In this document: positions 18,865 to 29,100 of the stretch, in pieces
Position numbering within the stretch: the first letter of the stretch is position 1
How the letters are laid out: the number at the start of each line of letters is the position of its first letter
From: Aureococcus anophagefferens
Taxonomy: Eukaryota; Sar; Pelagophyceae; Pelagomonadales; Pelagomonadaceae
NCBI RefSeq assembly: GCF_000186865.1
Contig: NW_008705562.1
Location: 2,445,837-2,509,836 of the forward strand
Direction: 5' to 3'
Length of the DNA stretch: 64,000 nt
Translations under genes and position numbers: made by a program
The notes under the pieces: generated by a model
Told to the model about the DNA's origin: nothing
The model's database searches: none
The model's input: only the letters and a program-made list of their open reading frames with translations

Positions 18865-20973
18865 ATGGCGCCGACGTCGCCGCTGACGCCCGGCGGCTAC
18901 AGCGTCGCGTCGTCGCGGAGCGTCTGGGACCCGACGAACGTGCTGTCTTCCGAGAGCGGGTCGCCGGAGCGGCAGCCGAGCGCGGCGGCGGCGACGAACC
19001 TCGCGTCGGCGTTCGTGGGCGCGCGCGTCGTCGGCTGCGGCGGCGAGCTGCCCGGCTGCGAGGCGGAGAACGCGCTCTACGAATCGCCGCAGCTCGTCTG
19101 GGAGCCGCGGAGCGGCGCCGGCGCGTGGCTCGCCGTGCGGCTCCGGGCGACGGGCGCCTTCCCGCGCCTGGGCCTCGGCCGCGACGCCGTGCGCTGCGTC
19201 GGCTGGCAGCCCGCGGCGGCGCCCGCGGGCCGGCCGACCGCGGTCCGCGTCGACGCGTCGTCGGACGGCGACGAGTGGCGGAGGATCCTGGACGCGTCGT
19301 CGTCCGACGACTCGGCCAAGGCCGTGCTCTTCGACCTGCGGTCGCCGCTGCGCCTCGCCCACGAGGCCTTCGTGCGCTTCACGGTCGTCGAGGCGTCCGG
19401 CGGCGCGCGGCCCGCGCTCGCCGCGGTCTACTGCTTCGCGGAGCCCGCGGCCGTCGCGCGCGCCGCGCTCGGCGACGCGCCGGCGGTTCCACCGCCGGCC
19501 GACGAGGCGGAGCCGGCCGTCGGCGGGGGCCCCGCGGCGCGCCGGTTCCTCGACGACTCCGCGGAGTCGCTCGCTAGGAAGATCGCCGCGCTCCGCGAGT
19601 CGGAGCTCCGGAGCCGCGAGCTCTTCCGGCGCCTCGACGCGCGCGCGGCGTCGTCGTCGCGCCGCCGCCGGGACCGCGGGGCCTCGAGCTCGTCCGCGGC
19701 CGACGACTCGTCGTCGGGCGCCGCGCGCGCGGAGGTCCGGCGCCTCGAGCGGGAATTGGCGGCGTCGAAAGACGCGCGCGAGGCCGCGGAGCGCGACTGC
19801 GACGCGGCGCAGAAGCGCGCCGCCGACGAGGTCGAGTCGAGCGCCGCGCGCGAGGCCGCGGCCGCGCGCGGCGAGGCCGAGCTCCGGCGGCGCCGCGCGG
19901 AGAACGCCGCGCTCCGCGAGGCCGCGGCGGCGGCCGAGGCGCGCGAGCGCGACACCGCTCGGAGCTTCCGGGACCGCGAGGCGGACCTGCGGCGCCGCGT
20001 CGACGCGCTCTCCTGGCCCCGCGAGCCCGAGGCGGCGCCGGACGACGACGACGACGGCGGCGCCGACGCGGCCGCGCGCGCGCTCTGGCAGCCGACGGTC
20101 TTCAGCGCCGCCGAGGACCCGGCGGTCGTCGAGGCCGCGCGCCGCGCGGCCCGGGCCGACGGCGCGCTCGCCGACGACGCGGAGCAGAGCCTCCTCGCGG
20201 AGCGCGTGCGCGAGCTCGCGACGAAGTTCGACGCGGTCGCGGCCAAGTTCCTCGAGTCCCCCGCGCCCGCCGCCGCGCCCGCCGCGCCGGCGCCGGACGT
20301 GCCGCCTCCCGCCGCCGCGCCTCCTGCGCCGGCGCCCGCCGCCGCGCCTCCTGCGCCGGCGCCCGTCGCTGCGCCGCCGCCGGTGGCCCGCGTCGACGCG
20401 CGGACGCAGACCTTCACGTCGCCGACGCCCAAGCGGCCGGTGCTCCGCGTCGCCACGGACCCCGTCGCCCCGCCGGCGCCGCCCGCGCCGGCGGCGGCGC
20501 CGGAGCGGCCCGCCGCGGCCGAGCCCGCGCCGGCGGCGGTGGAGCCAGCACCGGCGCCGCCGCCCCCCGCGCCGGCGCCGCCAGCACCCGCGCCGCCGGC
20601 ACCCGCGCCGCCACCGGCACCCGCGCCGCTGGCACCCGCACCTGCGCCGCCAGCACCCGCGCCGCCGGCACCCGCGCCGCCAGCACCCGCGCCGCCGCCC
20701 CGCGCGCCCGAGGCGCCCGCGCCGGCCCGGGCCGCGCCGCGGTCCGACGACCGGCGGCGGCCGCGCCGCGCGGACCCCGCCGCGGACCGGCTCGCCGCCG
20801 CCGTCGCCGTCGCGCTCGAGAGCGACCTCGACGACCCGGAGACGCGGCTCACGCGCCTCCTCCTCAAGACGGCCCTCAAGGCCAAGATGAAGCAGCGGTC
20901 CGAGAAGCACGCGGAGCTCAAGATGGTCGAGTTCCTCGCGAGCGTCCGCAAGGCGAGGGGGCACGTCGGGTAA
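18865..20973 (+). CDS. Coiled-coil protein with galactose-binding-like N-terminal domain and Pro/Ala-rich linker
   Basis: The ATG at 18865 gives 702 residues (an upstream in-frame ATG at 18784 is less likely). Residues about 35-190 look like a beta-jelly-roll: GARVVGCGGELPGCEAENAL, AWLAVRLRATGAFPRLGLG, VRVDASSDGDEWRRI and FVRFTVVEASGG, the pattern of F5/8-type or centrosomal jelly-roll domains. Residues about 240-400 are an Arg/Glu/Ala coiled coil. Residues about 470-620 are low-complexity Pro/Ala (repeated PAPAPPAP), and the C-terminus is a helical block (RLLLKTALKAKMKQR). This layout is common in ciliary and centrosomal scaffold proteins, but I cannot name the gene. Coding bias is strong throughout. 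Confidence 0.65.
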   Translation: MAPTSPLTPGGYSVASSRSVWDPTNVLSSESGSPERQPSAAAATNLASAFVGARVVGCGGELPGCEAENALYESPQLVWEPRSGAGAWLAVRLRATGAFPRLGLGRDAVRCVGWQPAAAPAGRPTAVRVDASSDGDEWRRILDASSSDDSAKAVLFDLRSPLRLAHEAFVRFTVVEASGGARPALAAVYCFAEPAAVARAALGDAPAVPPPADEAEPAVGGGPAARRFLDDSAESLARKIAALRESELRSRELFRRLDARAASSSRRRRDRGASSSSAADDSSSGAARAEVRRLERELAASKDAREAAERDCDAAQKRAADEVESSAAREAAAARGEAELRRRRAENAALREAAAAAEARERDTARSFRDREADLRRRVDALSWPREPEAAPDDDDDGGADAAARALWQPTVFSAAEDPAVVEAARRAARADGALADDAEQSLLAERVRELATKFDAVAAKFLESPAPAAAPAAPAPDVPPPAAAPPAPAPAAAPPAPAPVAAPPPVARVDARTQTFTSPTPKRPVLRVATDPVAPPAPPAPAAAPERPAAAEPAPAAVEPAPAPPPPAPAPPAPAPPAPAPPPAPAPLAPAPAPPAPAPPAPAPPAPAPPPRAPEAPAPARAAPRSDDRRRPRRADPAADRLAAAVAVALESDLDDPETRLTRLLLKTALKAKMKQRSEKHAELKMVEFLASVRKARGHVG
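20520..20700 (+). repeat. Proline-alanine codon repeat inside the coiled-coil gene
   Basis: Runs of CCGGCGCCC and CCAGCACCC units encode repeated Pro-Ala-Pro. The unit is 12-15 bp and varies at third positions, so the repeat is old or under protein-level selection. Confidence 0.8.
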
Positions 20974-21040
20974 AAAGCTCGGAGGTCAGGGGTCGGAGTT
21001 TTGGGGGGGCCAGAGTTCGGGGCGCTTTACGACATCCGAG

Positions 21041-21088
21041 GCCTCATCCGGAGCCTCATCCGGGGCCTCATCCGGGGCCTCATCCGAG
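21041..21088. repeat. 12-bp minisatellite (4 copies)
   Basis: Four near-perfect copies of GCCTCATCCGGG occur in tandem about 100 bp upstream of the first MYND gene. The last copy changes at its end. It lies in untranslated or promoter sequence. Confidence 0.85.
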
Positions 21089-21189
21089 CGGACCGAGGCC
21101 GCATCCTGAGGCAGGCCTGCTATCCGATAGCGATTTTGCGGAGATCGAGTCGAGAGAGCTTTGGACCTCCCGATCGCAAGCACCGAGCC

Positions 21190-22251
21190 ATGTCGTGGCG
21201 GGAGAAGAAATTGGAGTATGAGAATCGCATGGCCCGCAGCAAGGGCAAAAAACTCGACACTCTCAAGACCTGCACGATCTGCGGCGCCGACAAGGCCAAG
21301 GCGTGCCTAGGTTGCGGCACGACGGCCTACTGTTCGACGGACTGCCAACGCATCGACTGGCGCGACCGGGGCCACCGGAAGGTCTGCAAGAAGATCCAGG
21401 CCGCGGAGGCGGCGCGAGCCGAGGCCCCGACGCCCCCGCCGTCGCCGCCGCGGGACGTATTCTACGGCCCCGCGCCTCGGTCGGACGCCGACGTAATCCG
21501 CGCGCGCATCGCGGCGGAACACGAGGCGGCCCGCGTGCGGCGCGAGGCGAACCCGGAGCCCGAGCCGGCGTCGGCGCGGTACGGGTCGCGGTGCCTGATC
21601 TGTCTCGAGGATTGGGACGTGAATCGCACGGAGACCGTGATTCGCATCTGTTGCTGCCGGAGGGTCTGCCAATCGTGCGAGGACAAGATCGGCACCGGCG
21701 CGTGTCCCCTCTGTCGCAAACCTTACGAATGGAGCAATGAGGGGCAGCTCGCGCGTCTGCGCCGCCATGTGGAGAACGAGGTGCCGGAAGCGATTTCGTT
21801 GTTGGGAAATGCGTACCGCTATGGTGCCTGCGGTCTCGTGAAATCCGAGAAGAAAGCCGCGGAGATTTACCGGCGCGCCGTGGAGCTCGGGGACGTGGAC
21901 GCGATGAATAATCTTGGGGACATGTACGAGACTGGAAGTGGCGTCAAGCTGGACAAGAAGAAGGCGGAGCGGCTGTATCGCGCGGCCGCAGATCGGGGCC
22001 ACGCGGTCTCGCAATGCAATTTAGCGAATTTACTTCATTCTGAAAAGAAATGTGAAGAAGCGGTCCGGTACCTTGTGCTCTCGGCGGATCAAGGCTTTAC
22101 CGCTAGTGAGGCCTGCCTTGGCGTTTGTTACAGGGACGGAGAAGGCACGGAAGTCGACCTCGGCAAAGCCAGATACTGGTTCGAGCGCGCCGCTGCCAAG
22201 GGCGACGAGTTTGCTATAGCGGCCCTCGCGCGCCTCGACGCGCGAGTATAG
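21190..22251 (+). CDS. MYND-RING-Sel1 protein A
   Basis: A 353-residue protein beginning MSWREKKLEYENRMA. Residues 25-65 form a MYND zinc finger (CTICGADKAKACLGCGTTAY, then CSTDCQRIDWRDRGHRKVC). Residues about 135-180 are a RING-like finger (CLICLEDWD, CCCRRVCQSCEDK, ACPLC). Residues about 195-350 hold four Sel1 repeats, recognised by KKAAEIYRRAVELGDVDAM, KKKAERLYRAAADRGH and GKARYWFERAAAKGDE. MYND and RING fingers bind proteins and may recruit ubiquitin conjugation; Sel1 repeats are protein-binding scaffolds. Two close relatives follow on the same strand (22532 and 24753). The first 70 residues are nearly identical to copy C, and flanking DNA is also shared, so duplication was recent. Confidence 0.85.
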   Translation: MSWREKKLEYENRMARSKGKKLDTLKTCTICGADKAKACLGCGTTAYCSTDCQRIDWRDRGHRKVCKKIQAAEAARAEAPTPPPSPPRDVFYGPAPRSDADVIRARIAAEHEAARVRREANPEPEPASARYGSRCLICLEDWDVNRTETVIRICCCRRVCQSCEDKIGTGACPLCRKPYEWSNEGQLARLRRHVENEVPEAISLLGNAYRYGACGLVKSEKKAAEIYRRAVELGDVDAMNNLGDMYETGSGVKLDKKKAERLYRAAADRGHAVSQCNLANLLHSEKKCEEAVRYLVLSADQGFTASEACLGVCYRDGEGTEVDLGKARYWFERAAAKGDEFAIAALARLDARV

Positions 22252-22440
22252 CCTAACAATCTTTATGCCGCGTCGTCGCCCGAGCCCGAGATGCTGCGCT
22301 TGCGCGCGGGCGAGTCGTGCTCGGCCTTGGTCGCCGCGTTCCTCTCCGCGCCGCCGACCGTCGCGGTCTAGGCCTCGCGTTCCTGAACGCGAAGCCCGCC
22401 TGGCGCAAGGCCGACGCCGCCGCCGAGGGGGCATGAACGC
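22252..22440 (+). repeat. Duplicated 3' flank of MYND gene A (matches flank of gene C)
   Basis: Directly after the stop, a segment reading CGCCGCGTCGTCGCCCGAGC and onward also follows gene C at about 25825-25935. It includes a shared reading frame starting ATGCTGCGCTTG with GC-rich third positions, now broken by stops, so it may be a remnant of the 3' end of an older gene carried along by the duplication. Confidence 0.75.
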
Positions 22441-22531
22441 GATGATCTAGAGGCTTAGCCTGGGGTAAGATTTTGAGCGATTTTGCCCTTCGCTAAGACT
22501 TGGTGAGGAGAGCCACAACTATAGACCGCGG

Positions 22532-23587
22532 ATGATGAAGGCCGAGTACGTCGAGAAGCAGCGCGAATACGAAGAGAAGAAGGCGCGGGCGAAAGCGCTA
22601 CAGCTGCGTTTGACGTGCACGATTTGTGGGGCGAAACCGAGAACTTTGCTGAACTGCCCGTGCGGAACTACGCAGTATTGTTCGACTGAATGCCAACGCA
22701 TCGATTGGCGCGAGCGGGGTCACCGAAAGGCGTGCAAGAAGATCCGAAGCGAGCGCGCGGCGGAGGCGGCGCGGGCCGAGGCGCCCCCGAAGGAGGTCTT
22801 CTACGGCCCCGCGCCTCGGTCGCACGCCGACGAGATCCGCGCGCGCATCGCAGCGGAACACGAGGCGGCCCGCGTGCGGCGCGAGGCGAACCCGGAGCCT
22901 GAGCCCCTCTCGGCACGGCTCGGGTCGCGGTGCCCGATCTGTCTCGACGACTGGGACGTGAATGTGAACACCGTGCTTCGCGTCTGTTGCTGCCGGATGG
23001 TCTGCCGATCGTGCGAGGACAAGATCGGCTTCGGCGCGTGTCCCCTCTGTCGCTTACCGCGCGCAGAAAACGATGCGGAATACCTCGCGCGTCTTCGCCG
23101 CCACGTGGAGAACGAAGTGCCGGAAGCGATTACGTTTTTGGGAGTTGCGTACCACATGGGTTACTTCGGCCTCGTGAAATCCGATAAGAAAGCCGCGAAG
23201 ATTTACCGGCGCGCTGTGGAGCTCGGAGTTGTGCACGCGATGTCACTTCTTGGGGAGATGTACAACGAGGGGTGGGGCGTCAAGCTGGACAAGAAGAAGG
23301 CGACGAGGCTGTTTCGCATGGCCGCAGACCGGGGCGACGCGTGCGCGCAGGTCTGTTCAGCGGAGGACTTTTACTCTGAGAAAAAATTTGAAGAGGCGTT
23401 CCGGTACTTTGCGCTCGCGGCGAATCAAGGCTATACGCATGGGGAGTGTCACCTTGGCGGCTGTTACCTGACCGGAGCAGGCACGGAAGTCGACCTCGGC
23501 AAAGCCAGATACTGGTTCGAGCGCGCCGCTGCCAAGGGCTACGAGCCAGCTATAGAGAACCTCGCGCGCCTTCTCGTCTACATCTAG
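22532..23587 (+). CDS. MYND-RING-Sel1 protein B (diverged copy)
   Basis: A 351-residue protein with the same order as gene A: MYND finger at about 28-70 (CTICGAKPRTLLNCPCGTTQ, CSTECQRIDWRERGHRKAC), RING-like finger at about 130-175 (CPICLDDWD, CCCRMVCRSCEDK, ACPLC) and four Sel1 repeats (KKAAKIYRRAVELGVVHAM, KKKATRLFRMAADRGD, GKARYWFERAAAKGYE). The N-terminus is replaced by MMKAEYVEKQREYEEKKA, and the Sel1 region diverges most. This is therefore an older paralogue than A and C. All zinc ligands are kept, which suggests it is functional. Its 3' flank is repeated after the following BTB gene. Confidence 0.85.
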   Translation: MMKAEYVEKQREYEEKKARAKALQLRLTCTICGAKPRTLLNCPCGTTQYCSTECQRIDWRERGHRKACKKIRSERAAEAARAEAPPKEVFYGPAPRSHADEIRARIAAEHEAARVRREANPEPEPLSARLGSRCPICLDDWDVNVNTVLRVCCCRMVCRSCEDKIGFGACPLCRLPRAENDAEYLARLRRHVENEVPEAITFLGVAYHMGYFGLVKSDKKAAKIYRRAVELGVVHAMSLLGEMYNEGWGVKLDKKKATRLFRMAADRGDACAQVCSAEDFYSEKKFEEAFRYFALAANQGYTHGECHLGGCYLTGAGTEVDLGKARYWFERAAAKGYEPAIENLARLLVYI

Positions 23588-23672
23588 GCGCCTGCGGCCG
23601 CGCTCCAGCTCTCGCGCGTCCCAGATTCCCGTCACGATCCCATCCCTCGTCACTCCAAAACCTTCCCTAAGA
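23588..23672 (+). repeat. Flank repeat, copy 1 (copy 2 at about 24512-24610)
   Basis: The sequence after MYND gene B (GCGGCCGCGCTCCAGCTCTC through CTTCCCTAAGA) recurs with about 80 percent identity at 24512-24610, just after the BTB gene and upstream of gene C. The pair brackets the BTB gene, consistent with duplication of a unit whose junctions lie here. Confidence 0.75.
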
Positions 23673-23747
23673 ATGCAATTACCACAGGCTCGATCGCAAA
23701 AACTCGGATCCAGACGGGATCGACCCGCTTCTGGACGCCAGACGACG

Positions 23748-24509
23748 ATGGAAGGAGTTGAGGAGTCGAAGACGAACGAGGCGCCGCGGCCGTGGGAGAA
23801 CAGCGAATTTGAGCAGAACTTGACGCTCGAGCTCGCTGATGGCTCAGGTTCTGTGCACGTGAATCGATCGATTCTCACGACGTATTCAGCCCTTGTGCGC
23901 GACTGCCCGAACCTCGACGAGCCTATCCCGATCCCGGTCGGCTCAATCTCGGCGCTCTCGACGCTCCTCCGCGTCGTCTACTCGCACGCGCTCGTCCGCG
24001 AGCAATTTTCCTTCGCGTACGACGTCTTCGACGTCGTCGCCGATGTCTACGAGCTCGCCGTCTTCATGGGCTGCCACAAGATTGTCGAAAATCTGCGCGC
24101 GGAGATGAAGGAGTCGCTGTCGAAGATCGTCGACATGAACCAGTTCTCCATCGACCACGTGCGCGTCCTCGATCGCGTCTTCTCCGCCTTGATCGTCGTC
24201 GAGTCCGTGACCCGCGGCCATCTCTGGACGAAGGACGAGTTCGTCTGCCTCTATCGCGTCGTGCAATTCGGCGGCGAGCACAAGGATTTCTCGGAAGCCA
24301 ACGCGAAGCATTATACTTCCGCGGACCATGCTCAGCCTGCTTCGCGTCGCGTCGCAGACCGAGTCCATGCGAGTCCGGATCAACGGGGAGATGACGCGCC
24401 AGCCCAGCTGGTTCCCGTGCGTCGAGGGTATCGAGCTCAAGGATGCCTAGACGACCCAGGCCGTGAAAGTATTGTGTTGGTTGGCACGGATTCGGGTGTC
24501 TTACCATGA
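23748..24509 (+). CDS. BTB/POZ-like protein, probable frameshift near the 3' end
   Basis: The ATG at 23748 opens a frame with an apparent BTB domain: LTLELADGSGSVHVNRSILT, then SALVRDCPNLDEPIPIPVGS, LLRVVYSHALV and VADVYELAVFMGCHKIVENL, the order of a BTB fold, followed by a BACK-like helical part (FSIDHVRVLDRVFSALIVVE). BTB proteins dimerise and often serve as cullin-3 adaptors. After about residue 190 the third positions stop being GC-rich in this frame, while the +1 frame from 24328 is strongly GC-rich and reads MLSLLRVASQTESMRVRING, ending at a TAG near 24450. A one-base indel or small intron at about 24300-24328 is therefore likely. The gene sits between MYND genes B and C. Confidence 0.6.
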   Translation: MEGVEESKTNEAPRPWENSEFEQNLTLELADGSGSVHVNRSILTTYSALVRDCPNLDEPIPIPVGSISALSTLLRVVYSHALVREQFSFAYDVFDVVADVYELAVFMGCHKIVENLRAEMKESLSKIVDMNQFSIDHVRVLDRVFSALIVVESVTRGHLWTKDEFVCLYRVVQFGGEHKDFSEANAKHYTSADHAQPASRRVADRVHASPDQRGDDAPAQLVPVRRGYRAQGCLDDPGRESIVLVGTDSGVLP

Positions 24510-24752
24510 AAGGCGCCGGCGGCCGCGCTCCGGGCCTCCGGCTCTCGCGCGTCTCGGAATCCCGTCACAATGCCATCCCTCGCCACTCCCAAAATCTTCC
24601 CTAAGATTGTCATGTCCCGAGGCTGTCCTATTGCAGAGGCTTCCGGACGAGGCGTGGGCAGGGTACGCCCGGCGTGCTTCAGCAATTTTGGGGTTGCAGC
24701 GACCAATCGAGTCGAGAGAGCTTGGCGACGCCCCAAAGGACGCGCAGGAGTG

Positions 24753-25811
24753 ATGTCGTGGCGGGAGAAGAAGTTGGAGTATGAGAATCGCATGGCCCGA
24801 GCGAAGGGCAAAAAACTCGACACTCTCAAGACCTGCGAGATCTGCGGCGCCGACAAGGCCAAGGCTTGCGCAGGTTGCGGCACGACGGCCTACTGTTCGA
24901 CGGACTGCCAACGCATCGACTGGCGCGACCGGGGCCACCGGAAGGTGTGCAAGAAGATCCAGGCCGCGGAGGCGGCGCGGGCGGAAGCGCCGACGCCCCC
25001 GCCGTCGCCGCCGCGGGACGTGTTCTACGGACCCGCGCCGCGGTCGCACGCCGACGAGGTCCGCGCGCGCATCGCCGCGGAGCACGAGGCGGCGCGTCTG
25101 CGGCGCGAGGCGAACCCGGAGCGGGAGCCGCAGTCGGCGCGGTACGGGTCGCGGTGCCCGATCTGTCTTGAGGACTGGGACGTGAATGATGCGGGCTCGC
25201 TTCGCATCTGCTGCTGCCGACAGGTCTGCCGATCGTGCGAGGTCAAGATCGGCACCGACGCGTGTCCCCTCTGTCGTGTACCGCGCGCAAGATCCAATGC
25301 GGAGGAGCTCGCGCGTCTTCGCCGCCACGTGGAGAACGAGGTGCCGGAAGCGATTGCGTTTTTGGGACATGCGTACAGCCACGGTCGTTACGGTCTCGTG
25401 AAATCCGATAAGAAAGCCGCGAAGATTTACCGGCGCGGCGTGGAGCTCGGAGACGTGGTGGCGATGACAAACCTTGGTCGGTTGCACGAGACTGGAAGTG
25501 GCGTCAAGCTGGACAAGAACAAGGCTGAGCGGCTGTTTCGAATGGCCGCGGATCGGGGCGACGCGCTCGCGCAAAACAATTTAGGGAATGTACTTCGCTC
25601 TGAGGGGAAATTTGAAGAAGCGTTCCGGTGCTACGCGCTCTCGGCGGATCAAGGCTATACCATTGGAGAGCATAACCTTGGCTGCTGTTACTACTTTGAA
25701 AAAGGCACGGAACTCGACCTCGGCAAAGCCAGATACTGGTTCGAGCGCGCCGCTGCCAAGGGTGACGACAAAGCCACAGAGTGCCTCGCGCTCCTCGACG
25801 CGCGAGTATAG
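24753..25811 (+). CDS. MYND-RING-Sel1 protein C
   Basis: A 352-residue protein, closest to gene A. MYND finger at about 25-65 (CEICGADKAKACAGCGTTAY), RING-like finger at about 135-178 (CPICLEDWD, CCCRQVCRSCEVK, ACPLC) and four Sel1 repeats. The N-terminal 70 residues differ from gene A at only a few positions, while the Sel1 region is more diverged, in both RING spacing and helix faces. Such a pattern suggests partial gene conversion of the 5' part or selection for change in the repeat surface. The 3' flank matches that of gene A. Confidence 0.85.
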   Translation: MSWREKKLEYENRMARAKGKKLDTLKTCEICGADKAKACAGCGTTAYCSTDCQRIDWRDRGHRKVCKKIQAAEAARAEAPTPPPSPPRDVFYGPAPRSHADEVRARIAAEHEAARLRREANPEREPQSARYGSRCPICLEDWDVNDAGSLRICCCRQVCRSCEVKIGTDACPLCRVPRARSNAEELARLRRHVENEVPEAIAFLGHAYSHGRYGLVKSDKKAAKIYRRGVELGDVVAMTNLGRLHETGSGVKLDKNKAERLFRMAADRGDALAQNNLGNVLRSEGKFEEAFRCYALSADQGYTIGEHNLGCCYYFEKGTELDLGKARYWFERAAAKGDDKATECLALLDARV

Positions 25812-26141
25812 CCTAATTCTTTACGCCGCGTCGTCGCCCGAGCCCGAGATGCTGCGCTTGTGCGCGGGCGAGTCGTGCTTGGCCTTGGCGTCGTCGCCGC
25901 GGCGTTGTTGTTCCTCTCCGCGCCGACCTTCACGGTCTGGTGTGCGCGGGCGAGTAGGGCGACGAGTCGTCCATCGCCACCCTCGCGACATTAGACACCC
26001 ACTAATCTACGGCGAGGCCTACGGCGGGGGGCGCCGGACGGCGTCTCGGGAGGCCTTCAGGCCTTGGCCGCTCGGAGCGGCCATCTTGTGGCGAGAGCAG
26101 AGAAACGCCAGAGCCGTCGAGAACCAGCCTCAGCCGCCGCC
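25812..26141 (+). other. Intergenic with duplicated flank copy
   Basis: The first about 125 bp match the 3' flank of MYND gene A. The remainder, up to the C2-RhoGEF start codon, shows no motif or coding bias and probably holds that gene's promoter. Confidence 0.6.
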
Positions 26142-29100
26142 ATGGAGCTCGAGGTCGTCGTCTCCAAGGGCCGGGGACTCCTCGCGATGGACACGTCCAT
26201 GTTCAGTAAATCAAGCAGCGACCCCTACGTCGTCGTCGTCGTCGAAGGCAAAGAAATCGGCCGCACAGAAGTCATCACGAAGTCGCTCAACCCATGCTGG
26301 AGCGAGCGCACGTCGTTCCGCGCCTTCGTCGCGGGCACGGGCCCCGTCTCCGTCGAGCTCCGCCTCTTCGACAAGGACAAGCTCTCGCGCGACGCGCGCG
26401 CCCGCGTCCGTCGATTCGTCGTCGACGAAACGCGGACGGGCCCCGGCGCGGCGCGCGCGAACCCGCCCCGCGCGTCGGATCACGCGCCCGCTCGACGAAC
26501 CCCCCGTGAAAACGTGGACGGGCCCCGTTGCGGCGCGCGCGAACCCGCCCCGCGCGTCGGAAAACGCACCCGCTCGACGAACCCCCCTGTGAAAACGCGG
26601 ACGGGCCCCGGCGCGGCGCGCGCGAACCCGCCCCGTCGGAAAACGCGCCCGCTCGACGAACCCCCCCCCGCGAACCGCAGGATCCCATGGGCGAGCACAA
26701 GTTCGACGGCCGCGCGGCGTTCGCGGCGACGGGCGGCGCGGCGCGCTGGGTCGCGGTCGCGCCGTGCGCGGGCTGCGCCAAGGCCAAGGGCGAGCTCGAG
26801 GTCGCCGTCGCGTTCGCGGGCGGCGCCGCGCCCGGCGGGTCCACGCTCGCGCGCGTCGCGGGCGCCGTCGGCGCCGCGAACGACGAGCTCGTCGCGAGCG
26901 AGGCGGCCTACGTGAGCGACCTCAAGGTGCTCCGCGACGCCTTCGAGGGCCCCCTGCGCCTCGAGATGGGCACGAAGCAGCGGCGCGTCGAGCAGGTCGG
27001 CGTGCTCGAGGTGCTCGACCGCGTCTTCGAGGCGCTCGACGTCGTCCTCGCGCTCGCGGAGACGAGGGTCCTGCCCGCGTTCGAGGCCGCCAAGGCGTCG
27101 GGCGCGTGGGCCGACTGCTTCGAGGCCCTGGCGCCGGAGCTCTGCGACGCCTACGGCGCCTACGTCGTCGCCTACGCGTCGGTCTGGGAGACGTGGTCCG
27201 CCGCGCGAACGAGCGACGGGGACCTCGGCGCGCTCGTCGACGGCTGCGAGGCCGACGTCTCCCGGAACCCGCGGAAGCTCACGATGCAGGCCCTGGCCAT
27301 CATGCCCGTGCAGCGCATCGCGCGCTACGAGCTGCTGCTGAGCGCGCTCCGCAAGGCCGTCGAGAAGCACCGGCGGCCCCTCGGCTTCCGCGACGACGCC
27401 GCGGGCCTCGGCCGCGCCGAGGGCCTCGCGCGCTTGGCCGCGACGGACGTCAACGTCGCCGCGGCGACGACGACGGCGAGCCACAGCCTCCGGCTCAAGG
27501 TGCTCCGCGGCGCGGGGCTCGTCGACAAGGACCGGTCCGCGCTGAGCTTCGTCAAGGGCAAGAGCGACCCCTACTGCGTCGTGCTCGTCGACGGCCGCGA
27601 GGTCGGCCGCACGTCCACGCAGAAGCAGACGCTGGACCCGGACTGGACGGGCGCCGGCGCCTCGGGCGACGACGACGACGACGACGCGTGCTTCGATCTG
27701 CTCGTCGCCGAGGCCTCGCGCGTCCGCGTCCAGATCTTCGACTGGGACCAGTGGTCCGCCGACGACCCCATGGGCGAGGTCAACGTGAAGATCTCGGACC
27801 TCCTCGAGGACTGGGGCCGCTTCTTCGCCGCGCGCGACGCGCACGGCGCCGCGGTCATGCGCGGCGACTACGACGACCCGTCCGTGGAGCGGTCGCTCTG
27901 GATCACCGTGGAACCTACCGACGGCTGCCGCGTCTGCGGGCGCTTGCAGCTCGCGCTCGCGCTCGCGACCTTCGACAAGCGCGCCGGCGGCACGCAGACC
28001 TTCGCGAAGCCGCGCGACGCGAAGCGGGCGTTGACGCACGCGCTCTATCTCTGGCTCCCGCGCGCGGACGACGTCGCCGCGCGCGGCGCGGCCTTCGAGT
28101 CCAAGGCCAACTTCCCCGACGCCTACGTCGTGATCTCCGTCGCGGGCGGCGAGGAGGGCCGCACGAACGTCGACCACCGCGCGACGCAGCCCCGCTGGCG
28201 CAAGATCAACGCCATGCACGCCGTGCCCGTGGGGCCGACGGACGTCGTCGACCTCGAGGTCCGCGACTGGTCGCGGCGCGGCGACTCGTCCGGCGGCGGC
28301 CTCGGGCGCGCGGCGCTGAGCGTCGCGGCTCTGCTCGCGGGCGACCCTCTCCCCGACGCGGACCTGAGCGGCGGCGCCGCGCACAAGGGCCGCCGCGGCA
28401 CGCTGCTCCTCCGGTCGCCGTCCGGCGCGCCCTGCGGCCGCCTCCACGCGCGGCTGCGGCTCGTGGCGCTCAACGCCGCGGACCGGCCGGCGCGCGTCAC
28501 GGAGCTCACGTTCGCGGGCGCGCGGTCCGAGGCGCCGCCGACGGCCGCCGCGACGCTCACGATCGCGGCCGCGCGGGGCTTGGTCGCGTCGGACATCCAC
28601 CTCACGTCCAAGCCCTCGAGCGACCCCTACGTCGTCGTGCTCCGCGACGGCGTCGAGGTCCACCGCACGAAGACCGTGAAGAAGAACCTGAACCCGACCT
28701 ACGACGACACCTTCGAGGTCGACCTCTCGCCGCGCACGAGCCGCCTCCGCTTCCTCGTCTTCGACTACGACCGCCTCACGGCCGACGACGCCATGGGCGA
28801 GGTCAACATCGACGTCGCCGACGTCGAGGACGCCGCGCCAAAATGGTACGACCTCGAGGCCACGGGCGGCTGCAAGGCGACGGGCAGCCTCCGCGTCGCG
28901 GTCGACGTGCCCCGGCGGGACCCGCTCTCAGCGGCGGCGGCGCTCGCGAGCCGCAAGACGCCGCTCTCCGCGGCCGAGGCCGACCAGGTCCGCGGGCTCA
29001 TGCAGAGCCGCGCGGCGGCCGCGCCCGCGGCCGATCCGCTCGCCGCGGTGCTCGCGGCCGCGGGCCTCGAGGGCGCCGCGCCGGCCCTCGCCGCGGAGAA

